This document shows positions 1-7,225 of a DNA stretch of 46,808 bases, in pieces (position 1 is the first letter of the stretch; every line of letters starts with the position of its first letter). Both the position numbers and the translations under genes were made by a program. The DNA comes from CALWZE01 sp964645785 (GTDB taxonomy: Bacteria; Bacillota; Clostridia; Oscillospirales; Ruminococcaceae): NCBI GenBank assembly GCA_964645785.1, contig CAZYAV010000018.1, positions 1-46,808 on the forward strand. Direction: 5' to 3'. A model generated the notes under the pieces. It was not told the origin of the DNA, searched no databases, and saw nothing but the letters and a program-made list of their open reading frames with translations.

Positions 1-103
1 ACCTATGCAGGGTGCAGAAGTGACGCCGGGGTATCCCTGTCCACCCACCGACCGCGGGGGATTAACCGGCGACCAAGGCCGCACAAAGGCTGCCCGCTGC
101 ATT
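1..103 (+). other. 3' part of an unidentified structured transcript (cut by window edge)
   Basis: No convincing reading frame covers this stretch. It folds well on paper: CGCCGG (24-29) pairs with CCGGCG (66-71), with ATCCC (33-37) and GGGAT (58-62) nested inside. It runs directly into an intrinsic terminator (104-142). It could be the end of a small RNA, a leader, or the 3' UTR of a gene upstream of the window. I do not recognise it as a tRNA, tmRNA or SRP RNA. Confidence 0.3.
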
Positions 104-142
104 GCAGGCGGGTTCTGCGCCGGATGAGTCCGCCTGCTTTTT
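104..142 (+). terminator. Intrinsic terminator upstream of ruvX
   Basis: GCAGGCGG (104-111) pairs with CCGCCTGC (130-137) and is followed directly by TTTTT (138-142). It ends a plus-strand transcript entering from the left edge. The left arm can also pair with CCCGCTGCA just upstream (about 93-101), which would exclude the terminator stem. Confidence 0.6.
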
Positions 143-173
143 GACTATCGGGGGAAAGTGCGGCGCGCATGGC

Positions 174-202
174 TTGAACCGTGCGCAGGGATGTGCTATG
201 CT
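174..202 (+). promoter_or_regulatory. Sigma-A-type promoter of ruvX
   Basis: TTGAAC (174-179), a 17-base spacer and TATGCT (197-202), about 40 bases before the ruvX start and after the preceding terminator. The -35 is good and the -10 moderate (4 of 6). Confidence 0.5.
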
Positions 203-244
203 TAAGCACAGAAAAGAGCAAAAACGAGGGCTTGTTTAAAAAAG

Positions 245-688
245 ATGAAGATCATGGCGGTCGATTTTGGGGACGCGCGCACCGGGCTTGCCATCTGCGA
301 CCGGACGGAGCTGCTTGCGTCGCCGCTTGGGATAATCCGGGAAAAGGGTCTGGGCAAGGCAATTGAGAAAATCGCGCAGGCGGCGCAGGAGCAGGCCGCC
401 GAAATGATTGTGGTTGGCCTGCCGCGGAACATGGACGGCAGCGAGGGAGAGCGGGCGCAGAAATGCCGCCGGGTTGCAGAGCAGCTGCGGGCGGCGCTGC
501 CGCAGATTCCCGTAGAGCTGTGGGACGAGCGAAACACAACCAAATCCGCTATTTACTATATGAACGAGACCGATACGCGCGGCAAAAAGCGCAGGGAGGT
601 TCTGGACGCGGCGGCGGCGGCCATCATACTGGAAAGCTATCTGACCTTCCGGCGCAATCACCGCGACGAACAGGGAATGGACGGCTGA
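245..688 (+). CDS. ruvX: RuvX/YqgF family putative Holliday junction resolvase (pre-16S rRNA nuclease)
   Basis: A 147-residue protein, normal length for the family, with an RNase H-like fold. The motifs run in order: VDFGDARTG near the N terminus (first catalytic Asp), VVGLPRNMDGSEG in the middle, ELWDERNTT (conserved Glu and Asp of the active site), and an Asp near the C terminus (VLDAAAAA). Bacterial relatives are YqgF proteins implicated in 16S rRNA 5'-end maturation and possibly in Holliday-junction cleavage. It stands alone behind its own promoter, without its common neighbour alaS in view. The ATG at 245 is chosen because the conserved MKIMAVDFG start follows directly. The Shine-Dalgarno is weak. 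Confidence 0.93.
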   Translation: MKIMAVDFGDARTGLAICDRTELLASPLGIIREKGLGKAIEKIAQAAQEQAAEMIVVGLPRNMDGSEGERAQKCRRVAEQLRAALPQIPVELWDERNTTKSAIYYMNETDTRGKKRREVLDAAAAAIILESYLTFRRNHRDEQGMDG

Positions 689-691
689 GCG

Positions 692-1434
692 GGTTTGGGA
701 CGACTGCGGCGGTGCTCTGCGCACTGCATCGGCGGCTGTGCAGTGCCCGCGGCTCACGTGGACAGCCGGCCGAACAGGAAACTCCCGGAAAACACAGAGA
801 AGCGGATTGCTGTGCGGCGGCCGACCCGGGTTCGGGCGAAATGCTGCACAAAATTAAGGAAAGCCCGACGGACAAAATGTCCGCCGGGCTTCTTGTCGTG
901 CGCGGGAAAAATCGCGCGGCAGGGCAATAAACGGCGTTGGAAAAGGTGCGGGGAGTGCAGAGAGGGGTGCGGCGCGGCATTTGCGAGAACCCGAACAGCC
1001 CTCCTGAAAAAATTCTACAAATCCCGGCGGCCTTTTGTCCTCTGCGCGGCGCAGGCTCCCATCGTGCGACGCTTAAAGAGGCCACTCGCGCGTTTTTTGC
1101 CGCAGCAAAAGCGCCGCCGCGTGCTTTTCGGGGAACGCTCTTGCAAAACGGCCGGAGAACCGCGATTCGGCGCTGCATGCGACGGGCTTGCGAATTTGGG
1201 TCAGGACACAAGGGCTAAATACTGCGATGAGATGCAGCGCATATCCCGGGCACCCTGCACGCGGGGACGAGAAAAGCAGCAAAACCAACCGGCCGCGGCA
1301 TTTCCGAAGGCAGGGGGGAGGCGCAGCCGGGAAAACAGCCCTGCGCGCCGGCACACCGAAGCCGATCGGGCGGGAAGGCGCTTGCAGCGACGCCCGGCCG
1401 AAAGAGCGGGAAAGCCGGGCAGAGCGCATAAAGC
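692..1434. other. GC-rich gene-free spacer with two hairpins
   Basis: About 740 bases between ruvX and the next hairpin hold no frame with recognisable protein features. All open frames here are long only because stop codons are rare in GC-rich DNA. Two structures stand out: an 8-bp inverted repeat GCACTGCA/TGCAGTGC (721-746) and the terminator at 861-891. I see nothing else. Confidence 0.5.
861..891 (+). terminator. Probable ruvX terminator hairpin
   Basis: A near-perfect hairpin: AAGCCCGACGGACA pairs with TGTCCGCCGGGCTT around a short AAA loop (one mismatch). It lies about 170 bases after the ruvX stop. The following T run is poor (TCTTGT), so termination strength is uncertain. Confidence 0.5.
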
Positions 1435-1463
1435 AAGGCCGCCGGCACGGTGCCGGCGGCCTT
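1435..1463 (-). terminator. Perfect hairpin after the SDR gene, probable terminator
   Basis: A 13-bp perfect inverted repeat, AAGGCCGCCGGCA/TGCCGGCGGCCTT, with a 3-base loop. It lies about 160 bases downstream of the minus-strand SDR gene. The tail on the minus strand is only mildly T-rich. Confidence 0.5.
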
Positions 1464-1623
1464 GCCGCTGCCTTATCCGATTGACCGCCGGAATACCGCG
1501 GTGCGCACGGGTGGTCAAAACAAACAGGGAAAAATCCCGAATCCATCCCGGCCGCACTAACACAGGGGCGGCATGGCTCGTCCGCGCGGCCGCAGCCGCC
1601 CGCCGGTGCGCTGGGGCAAGCGG

Positions 1624-2391
1624 TCAGGGACGCAGCCCGCTACCGCCCTGCATGGTGATGGTTTCGCCGGTGATATACTTCGCGTCCTCGCTGGCCAAAA
1701 AGACGCAGGTGCGGCCGATGTCCTTTTCCGCGTCGCCGAACCGGCGCATGGGGATATCCTTGACCGTGCGTTCATAGACATCGGGGTAAGCCGCTTTCCA
1801 CTGCACAAGCTGGTCGGTCATTACAAGCGGGCAGACGATGTTGACGTTGATGCCGAATTCGCCCCACTCGGTTGCCGCAACGCGCGACAGGCCGCGGATA
1901 CCCTCCTTGGCGGCCGCGTAGGAGCTTTGGCCGGGCTTGCCGAACAGCCCCGCGCCCGAAGCGAAGTTGATGACCGAGCCCTGTGTCTCTTTCAGATAAG
2001 GAAACGCGTGTTTCATATAGAAAAAGACGGCATAGAGGCCGGAATAGATGGCGCGGTCAAAATCCTCTTTGGTGTGGTCGGCAAGCAGCACGCCGGAAGC
2101 GGAATTCTGCGCATTATTGATGAGCGTATCCAGCCGGCCAAACTGTTTGATTGTCCCGTCAATGACCGCTTTAACCTCTTCTTCGACACCGCCATCCGCC
2201 TGCATGGTCAGAACCTGGATGCCGTACAGCCGCTCGAGTTCCTCTTTTGCATCGTCCAGCTTTTTGGTGTTGCGGCCGGTGATGACCAGGTTGGCGCCCT
2301 CTTTTGCGAACGCGGTGGAAAGGCCGTAGCCGATGCCGCCGCCCTTGCCGCCGCCGGTAATCAGGACTACTTTTCCCTCAAATTTTCCCAT
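1624..2391 (-). CDS. SDR family NAD(P)-dependent oxidoreductase
   Basis: A 255-residue classical short-chain dehydrogenase. The Rossmann cofactor motif TGGGKGGGIG spans residues 12-21, NNAQ (92-95) replaces the usual NNAG, and the catalytic set is Ser145, Tyr158 and Lys162 (Y-A-A-A-K). The sequence resembles 3-oxoacyl-ACP reductase and 2,4-dienoyl-CoA reductase branches, and the substrate cannot be assigned. The RBS AAGGA lies 10 bases before the ATG. It follows degV on the same strand with a 93-base gap and no clear terminator between, so the two may be cotranscribed. Confidence 0.88.
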   Translation of the reverse strand: MGKFEGKVVLITGGGKGGGIGYGLSTAFAKEGANLVITGRNTKKLDDAKEELERLYGIQVLTMQADGGVEEEVKAVIDGTIKQFGRLDTLINNAQNSASGVLLADHTKEDFDRAIYSGLYAVFFYMKHAFPYLKETQGSVINFASGAGLFGKPGQSSYAAAKEGIRGLSRVAATEWGEFGINVNIVCPLVMTDQLVQWKAAYPDVYERTVKDIPMRRFGDAEKDIGRTCVFLASEDAKYITGETITMQGGSGLRP

Positions 2392-2484
2392 GAAACACGC
2401 TTCCTTTCAAATTTTATCTTCCAAACCGGGCGCAGACCGCTGCATAACGCCGGTAAGACGAACGCATGGGCGCGCAGCCCGGTT

Positions 2485-3333
2485 TCAGAATGCGATAACG
2501 ATGCCGCCGTCGTTGGCATAGACGGTGGAAATTCCGGCGGTGGGGACAAGAATGACCTCCCGAAGAGCCGGGCATTTTTCGATGAGGTCGAGGCGCAGCC
2601 GCTCGGCTCGGCCAAGGCAGTTGCAGTAGGAGATACCGAGGACGGTCGATTTTACCGGCCTGTCCGCAAGCAGCTCTGCAACGGCGCAGACCATATAATT
2701 GAGCGCGTTTTGGTGCCCGCGCAGGATTTTGAGCTTTTTTATTTCTCCCTCGCCGTCGTCGGCCAGCACGGGGCGCAGGGACATGACCGAGGCGACCAGC
2801 CCCTCCACCTTGCTCATCCGCCCGTTTTTGACGAGGTTGGAGAGATCCTCCAGCACAAACAGGGTGTGCATCTGCGCGATATATTCGGTGACGGACTGAA
2901 CGGCCGCAGGGTAATCCGCGCCGCGCTCGATTTCGTTGTGCGCGTGCAGCGCGATGAGCGTCTCGGCCACGGCGGCGGATTTGGAATCTGCGACATAAAT
3001 CCTTTTTTCCGGGCTCTCCTCCAGAACAATCTGGCGGGCAAGGCGGGCGGCGTTGTAGGAGCCGCTGAGCTTGCTGGACAGGGTCACAACGATGCATTCG
3101 TCGCATTGGCGCATCGCCTCCGCATAGGCTTCAACCGAGGGACAGGCAGTGCGGGTCGGTTCTTTTGTCTTTTTCATTTCGCCGAGCAGCGCGCCCAGGT
3201 CAATTTTCTCATCATCGATAAAGGCGATGTTGGTGGCCGGGATGATGGTCAGCGGCACCAGCGTGATCCCGAGCGCCTGCCGCAGCGCCGGCGAAGTGTC
3301 GCAGCAGCTGTCCGCGATGAGTTGAATAGCCAT
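2485..3333 (-). CDS. DegV family fatty-acid-binding protein
   Basis: A 282-residue protein with the two-domain DegV layout. It starts with IADSCCDTS, followed by SSKLSGSYNAA (the lipid-carboxylate binding region), ADSKSAAVAE, and LEDLSNLVKNGRMSK near the middle. DegV/FakB proteins bind a fatty acid and, in Firmicutes, can hand it to FakA for phosphorylation. No FakA/DAK gene is in the window, so a role in fatty-acid activation here is inference. The C terminus reads NDGGIVIAF where many family members have HTGPG, a small departure. Confidence 0.9.
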   Translation of the reverse strand: MAIQLIADSCCDTSPALRQALGITLVPLTIIPATNIAFIDDEKIDLGALLGEMKKTKEPTRTACPSVEAYAEAMRQCDECIVVTLSSKLSGSYNAARLARQIVLEESPEKRIYVADSKSAAVAETLIALHAHNEIERGADYPAAVQSVTEYIAQMHTLFVLEDLSNLVKNGRMSKVEGLVASVMSLRPVLADDGEGEIKKLKILRGHQNALNYMVCAVAELLADRPVKSTVLGISYCNCLGRAERLRLDLIEKCPALREVILVPTAGISTVYANDGGIVIAF

Positions 3334-3381
3334 TGAAAAACCTCCGTTTGGATCCGTTCCGCAGCAAATTCAGAACCGCAC

Positions 3382-3413
3382 ACGAGAAAGGCCGCACGGG
3401 CGGCCTTTCTCGT
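3382..3413 (-). terminator. Hairpin between the glgBCDA operon and degV
   Basis: A 14-bp perfect inverted repeat, ACGAGAAAGGCCGC/GCGGCCTTTCTCGT, with a 4-base loop. It lies 38 bases after the glgA stop on the same strand. It probably ends the glycogen operon, although the T tail on the minus strand is weak. Confidence 0.6.
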
Positions 3414-3450
3414 AATTGTAAATATTATATCATAGGATAAAAAGAAAGTG

Positions 3451-4872
3451 TTACCAAAGTGTGACCATTTCCTCATACAGCCCGATGTAGCTGCGGGCAG
3501 ACCGCGTCCAGCTGAAATCGCATTTGAGCGCGCGCTTGACGAGGGCGTTCCAGGCGGGCTTATCCGCATACAGGGCGTTTGCGCGCAGGCAGGCGTCCAG
3601 CATATCGTGCGCGTTGTAGCTGCGGAAGGTGAAGCCGTTGCCCTCGCCGTCGCCGCAATCCGAAATGCTGTCCGCAAGGCCGCCAATCAGCCGCACAATC
3701 GGGATTGTGCCGTAGCGCAGCGAAATCATCTGGGAAAGGCCGCACGGCTCGCTCTTGCTGGGCATCAGGAACATATCCGCGCCGGCGTAAATTTTGCGCG
3801 CAAGCTCGGGAATAAAGCCGATCATGACGCCGATCTTGCCGGGATAGCGGCTGGCGAAATCGTTGAAGCAGCTCTCGTATGCATAGTCGCCCGAGCCGAG
3901 CACAACAACCTGCATCCCGCTGAGCAGGATGTATTCCAGCACGTGCTTGACAAGGTCAATGCCCTTGTGCGAGACAAGGCGGGAGACAATCGCGATAATC
4001 GGCGCGCCGCTGTCCTCCAGCGAGAACTTTTCAATGAGCTCCTTTTTGCAAAGCGCCTTTTTCTGCGGATAGCGCGCGGAGTAATTCGCGGCGATATACG
4101 GGTCGGTGTGCGGGTCGTAGCTCTCGGTGTCGATGCCGTTGAGAATGCCGCACAGCTTATACTGCTTTTCGCGCAGCAGCGGGTCAAGGCCGTGCGCAAA
4201 CCACGGGTCAAGGATCTCGTGCGCGTAGGTGGGGGAGACGGTGTTGATCTTATCCGACGTCTCGATGGCGCCCTTCATGAAGTTGACCGTGCCGCCGTAT
4301 TCCAGCACCGAGGCATTGGCGGGCGGGATGCCGACGACATCGCCCAGCAGCTCGGGGCCGTATTTGCCCTGATATTGGATATTGTGGATGGTAAACAGCG
4401 TTTTAATTTTGGCAAATTTTTCCTCGCCGCGGTAAAACTGGTTGAGGTAGACGTTGACGAGCGCGGTCTGCCAGTCGTTCGCCTGGATAAGATCCGGCGC
4501 AAAATCGCAGTGCCGCAGCATCTCCAGCACCGCGCGGGAGAAGAACACAAACCGCTCCGCGTCGTCGTAATAGCCATACAGTCCTGAACGCTTGAAATAG
4601 TACTCATTGTCGAGGAAATAATAGGTAACGCCGTCCTGCACCAGCTCAAACAGGCCGCAATACTGGCTGCGCCATGCGACGGGGACGTAAAACTTGCAAA
4701 GGTAGGTCATCTGCGCCCGGTGCTCGGACTTGATATCGCCGTAAAGCGGCAAAACCACGCGGCAGTCAACGCCGCTGCGCACGAGTGCCTTTGGCAGCGA
4801 GCCGGTCACGTCGCCCAGCCCCCCGGACGACGCGAATGGGACGCACTCGCTTGCTGCAAACAAAACGTTCAT
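3451..4872 (-). CDS. glgA: Glycogen synthase (ADP-glucose type)
   Basis: A 473-residue GT5 glycosyltransferase that elongates alpha-1,4-glucan from ADP-glucose. The N-terminal GT-B half starts with a segment aligning without gaps to E. coli GlgA, but the KTGGL motif reads SSGGL, so the ADP-glucose-binding Lys15 is Ser. The C-terminal half has the conserved PSKSEPCGLSQ block (Glu375) and VRLIGGLADS. Length is typical. The RBS GGAGG sits 9 bases before the ATG. It is the last gene of glgB-glgC-glgD-glgA, 23 bases after glgD, followed by a hairpin. Confidence 0.96.
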   Translation of the reverse strand: MNVLFAASECVPFASSGGLGDVTGSLPKALVRSGVDCRVVLPLYGDIKSEHRAQMTYLCKFYVPVAWRSQYCGLFELVQDGVTYYFLDNEYYFKRSGLYGYYDDAERFVFFSRAVLEMLRHCDFAPDLIQANDWQTALVNVYLNQFYRGEEKFAKIKTLFTIHNIQYQGKYGPELLGDVVGIPPANASVLEYGGTVNFMKGAIETSDKINTVSPTYAHEILDPWFAHGLDPLLREKQYKLCGILNGIDTESYDPHTDPYIAANYSARYPQKKALCKKELIEKFSLEDSGAPIIAIVSRLVSHKGIDLVKHVLEYILLSGMQVVVLGSGDYAYESCFNDFASRYPGKIGVMIGFIPELARKIYAGADMFLMPSKSEPCGLSQMISLRYGTIPIVRLIGGLADSISDCGDGEGNGFTFRSYNAHDMLDACLRANALYADKPAWNALVKRALKCDFSWTRSARSYIGLYEEMVTLW

Positions 4873-4895
4873 AAACTGTAGCCTCCGTTTCAGTC

Positions 4896-6017
4896 TCAGA
4901 TATTGCTGAATTTCTTGATGTAAAGCGGGTAGTTCTCATGCCCCATCAGGGAGCGGCCGGGGCTGACCACGACCTCTTTGTCCGTGATGACATAGTTCAG
5001 CTCGCTGTTTTCGCCGATGATAGTGTCCTGCATAATAATGGAATTGCGCAGCTTGCAGCCCTTGCCGACCGTGACACCGCGGAAAAGCAGGCAGTTTTCA
5101 ACGTCGCCGAGGATGACGCAGCCGTCCGCCACAAGCGAGTTCTTGACCTTGGCGTCCAGCCCGTAGCGCACGGGCGCCTCGTCGCGCACCTTGGTGTAAA
5201 CCGGGCGCTCGGGCGGGAAAAGGCTGGCCATGTTCGCGGGGTCAAGCAGATCCATGTTGGCCTCGTAATAGCTCTTGGTGCTGTACACCCGGCGCACAAA
5301 GCCGGTGAACGGATAGCTGCGGACATTCAGGGTGTCCAGGTTGTTCATGAGGATATCCCGCTCGAACATGGTCTGCATCCGGCAGACCGCGTTGTCAATC
5401 AGCTCCATGAGCTTGTTCTTTTCCAGCACGAAAATGTCCATGCTGACGCTGCATCCTTCCTCAAACCGGTTGAGCAGCATTTCGCGCACCCGGCCGGTCT
5501 CGTCTGTGTGCAGGGTAACGAGGTTTTTCTCCATATCCTCGTCGGGGATGATGTCGCGGGTGACGATGGTCACGTCTGCGCCGCTCTCGGTGTGCTTGTT
5601 GATGAGGTCGACAAAGTCGAGGTTGCAGACATGGTCGCAGTCCATCAGGATGACATATGTTTCGCTGGAAAGCTTGATGTAGCGGGAGATATTGTGCAGC
5701 GCCTGAATGCGGCCGTGGTAGGTTTCCTCTTCCTGCGCGCTGGAAAAGGGCGGGAAGATGGAGAGCCCCGCGCGCTTGCGCGCAAGATCCCACGCACGTC
5801 CGCTGCCCAGATGGTCGAGCAGCGACTGATAGTTGCGTTTGGCAATCACGCCGACCTTGGTCACGCCCGCGTTCACCAGCGAGGAGAGGTGGAAGTCGAT
5901 CAGGCGGTAGCGGCCGCCGTAGGGCAGCGAGGCCATCGAGCGGATTTCGGTCATCTCGCCGACCATATTGTCGTGCATGTTGGCAAAGATGATGCCCAGC
6001 GCGCGGTTCCTCAGCAT
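4896..6017 (-). CDS. glgD: Glucose-1-phosphate adenylyltransferase regulatory-type subunit GlgD
   Basis: A 373-residue paralogue of GlgC with a nucleotidyltransferase N domain and a C-terminal left-handed beta-helix (repeats such as VKNSLVADGCVILGDVEN). It lacks the GGxGxRL pyrophosphorylase loop: the equivalent stretch reads FANMHDNMVGEM. SGDHIYKMDY of GlgC is MDCDHVCNLDF here. This fits the Firmicutes GlgD type, which pairs with GlgC and changes its activity rather than catalysing efficiently itself. It overlaps the end of glgC by 7 bases. The RBS AGGAGG lies about 10 bases from the ATG. Confidence 0.94.
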   Translation of the reverse strand: MLRNRALGIIFANMHDNMVGEMTEIRSMASLPYGGRYRLIDFHLSSLVNAGVTKVGVIAKRNYQSLLDHLGSGRAWDLARKRAGLSIFPPFSSAQEEETYHGRIQALHNISRYIKLSSETYVILMDCDHVCNLDFVDLINKHTESGADVTIVTRDIIPDEDMEKNLVTLHTDETGRVREMLLNRFEEGCSVSMDIFVLEKNKLMELIDNAVCRMQTMFERDILMNNLDTLNVRSYPFTGFVRRVYSTKSYYEANMDLLDPANMASLFPPERPVYTKVRDEAPVRYGLDAKVKNSLVADGCVILGDVENCLLFRGVTVGKGCKLRNSIIMQDTIIGENSELNYVITDKEVVVSPGRSLMGHENYPLYIKKFSNI

Positions 6018-7225
6018 AGTACCTCACCCTCCTTCACGTCGGAATAAACCATCGCTTTTGCTTTGATAACGGCGTTTTTGCCGATGTGGGCGCCCGGCGC
6101 AATGACCGCGATGCCCCACTTGTCCTTATCCTCGACATTCTCGGGGCGCTCGCCGATCTGTACGCCGCTTTCAATCACGGCGTCCTGCGCGACGATGGCG
6201 TACTGCACCAACGCGCCGGATTTGACGACCGCGCCCGGCATGATGATACTGTCGGTAACGGTGGCGCCCTCCTCGACGACGACGCTGTCGAACAGCACCG
6301 AAAAGTCGATTGTGCCCATGATGCGGCAGCCCTCGGTCACGATGGAATTCTGTACAACCCCCTTTTCGTCAACAAAGTGCGGCGGCTTGCTGGGGTTGCG
6401 GGAATAGATTTTCCAGTGCGGTTCCCACAGGTCGAACGGCACCTTGGGGTTGATGAGATCCATGTTTGCTTCCCAAAGGCTGTCGATCGTTCCGACATCC
6501 TTCCAATAGCCCTCAAACCGGTAGGCGAACAGCTTTTCGCCCGCGGCGAGCATGGAGGGGATAATGTCCTTGCCGAAGTCGTGGCTGGTTTCCGCCTTGC
6601 TGCTGTCGTTTTCCAGATATTCGCGCAGCTTTTTCCAGGTGAAAATGTAGATGCCCATCGAGGCGAGGTTGCTTTTGGGCTTTTTGGGCTTCTCCTCAAA
6701 TTCATAGATGGAGTCGTCCGCGTTTACGTTCATGATACCGAACCGGGACGCCTCGTCGATCGGCACCTCCAGCACTGCGATGGTGCAGTCCGCGCCCGTG
6801 GTCTTGTGGCGGTCAAGCATGTGGGCGTAATCCATCTTATAGATATGATCGCCGGAAAGAATCAGAACATACTCGGGGTCATAGCGGTCGATAAAATTGA
6901 TGTTCTGATAGATCGCGTTGGCCGTGCCGAGATACCAGTCGCTGCCGCTGGACTTCTGGTAGGGGGGCAGGACATGGACGCCGCCGCCGATGCGGTCGAG
7001 ATCCCACGGCCGCCCGTCGCCGATGTAATCGTTCAGCTCAAGCGGCTGATACTGGGTAAGTACGCCGACCGTGTCGATGCCGGAATTGACGCAGTTGCTG
7101 AGCGGAAAATCAATGATGCGGTATTTGCCGCCGTAGGGGACGGCGGGCTTCGCTATGTTCTGGGTCAGCGCGTAGAGGCGGCTGCCCTGACCGCCGGCAA
7201 GCAGCATGGCGATGCACTCTTTCAT
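6011..7225 (-). CDS. glgC: Glucose-1-phosphate adenylyltransferase (ADP-glucose pyrophosphorylase)
   Basis: A 404-residue enzyme making ADP-glucose from glucose-1-phosphate and ATP, the committed step of glycogen synthesis. It shows MLLAGGQGSRL at the N terminus, YGGKYRIIDFPLSN, the catalytic-Asp region SGDHIYKMDY, the glucose-phosphate-binding EFEEKPKKP, and C-terminal beta-helix repeats. Its start overlaps the glgB stop by 4 bases (ATGA), with GGAGG 10 bases upstream inside glgB. Translational coupling with glgB and glgD is likely. Confidence 0.97.
   Translation of the reverse strand: MKECIAMLLAGGQGSRLYALTQNIAKPAVPYGGKYRIIDFPLSNCVNSGIDTVGVLTQYQPLELNDYIGDGRPWDLDRIGGGVHVLPPYQKSSGSDWYLGTANAIYQNINFIDRYDPEYVLILSGDHIYKMDYAHMLDRHKTTGADCTIAVLEVPIDEASRFGIMNVNADDSIYEFEEKPKKPKSNLASMGIYIFTWKKLREYLENDSSKAETSHDFGKDIIPSMLAAGEKLFAYRFEGYWKDVGTIDSLWEANMDLINPKVPFDLWEPHWKIYSRNPSKPPHFVDEKGVVQNSIVTEGCRIMGTIDFSVLFDSVVVEEGATVTDSIIMPGAVVKSGALVQYAIVAQDAVIESGVQIGERPENVEDKDKWGIAVIAPGAHIGKNAVIKAKAMVYSDVKEGEVLC

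Noticed and set aside
695..1777. 360-codon Arg-rich frame after ruvX
   Set aside because: It has no RBS, crosses two hairpins and enters the antisense of the SDR gene; composition alone explains it.
1573..3336. 587-codon plus-strand frame across the SDR and degV genes
   Set aside because: It runs antisense through two supported genes and the gap between them, so it cannot be one gene.
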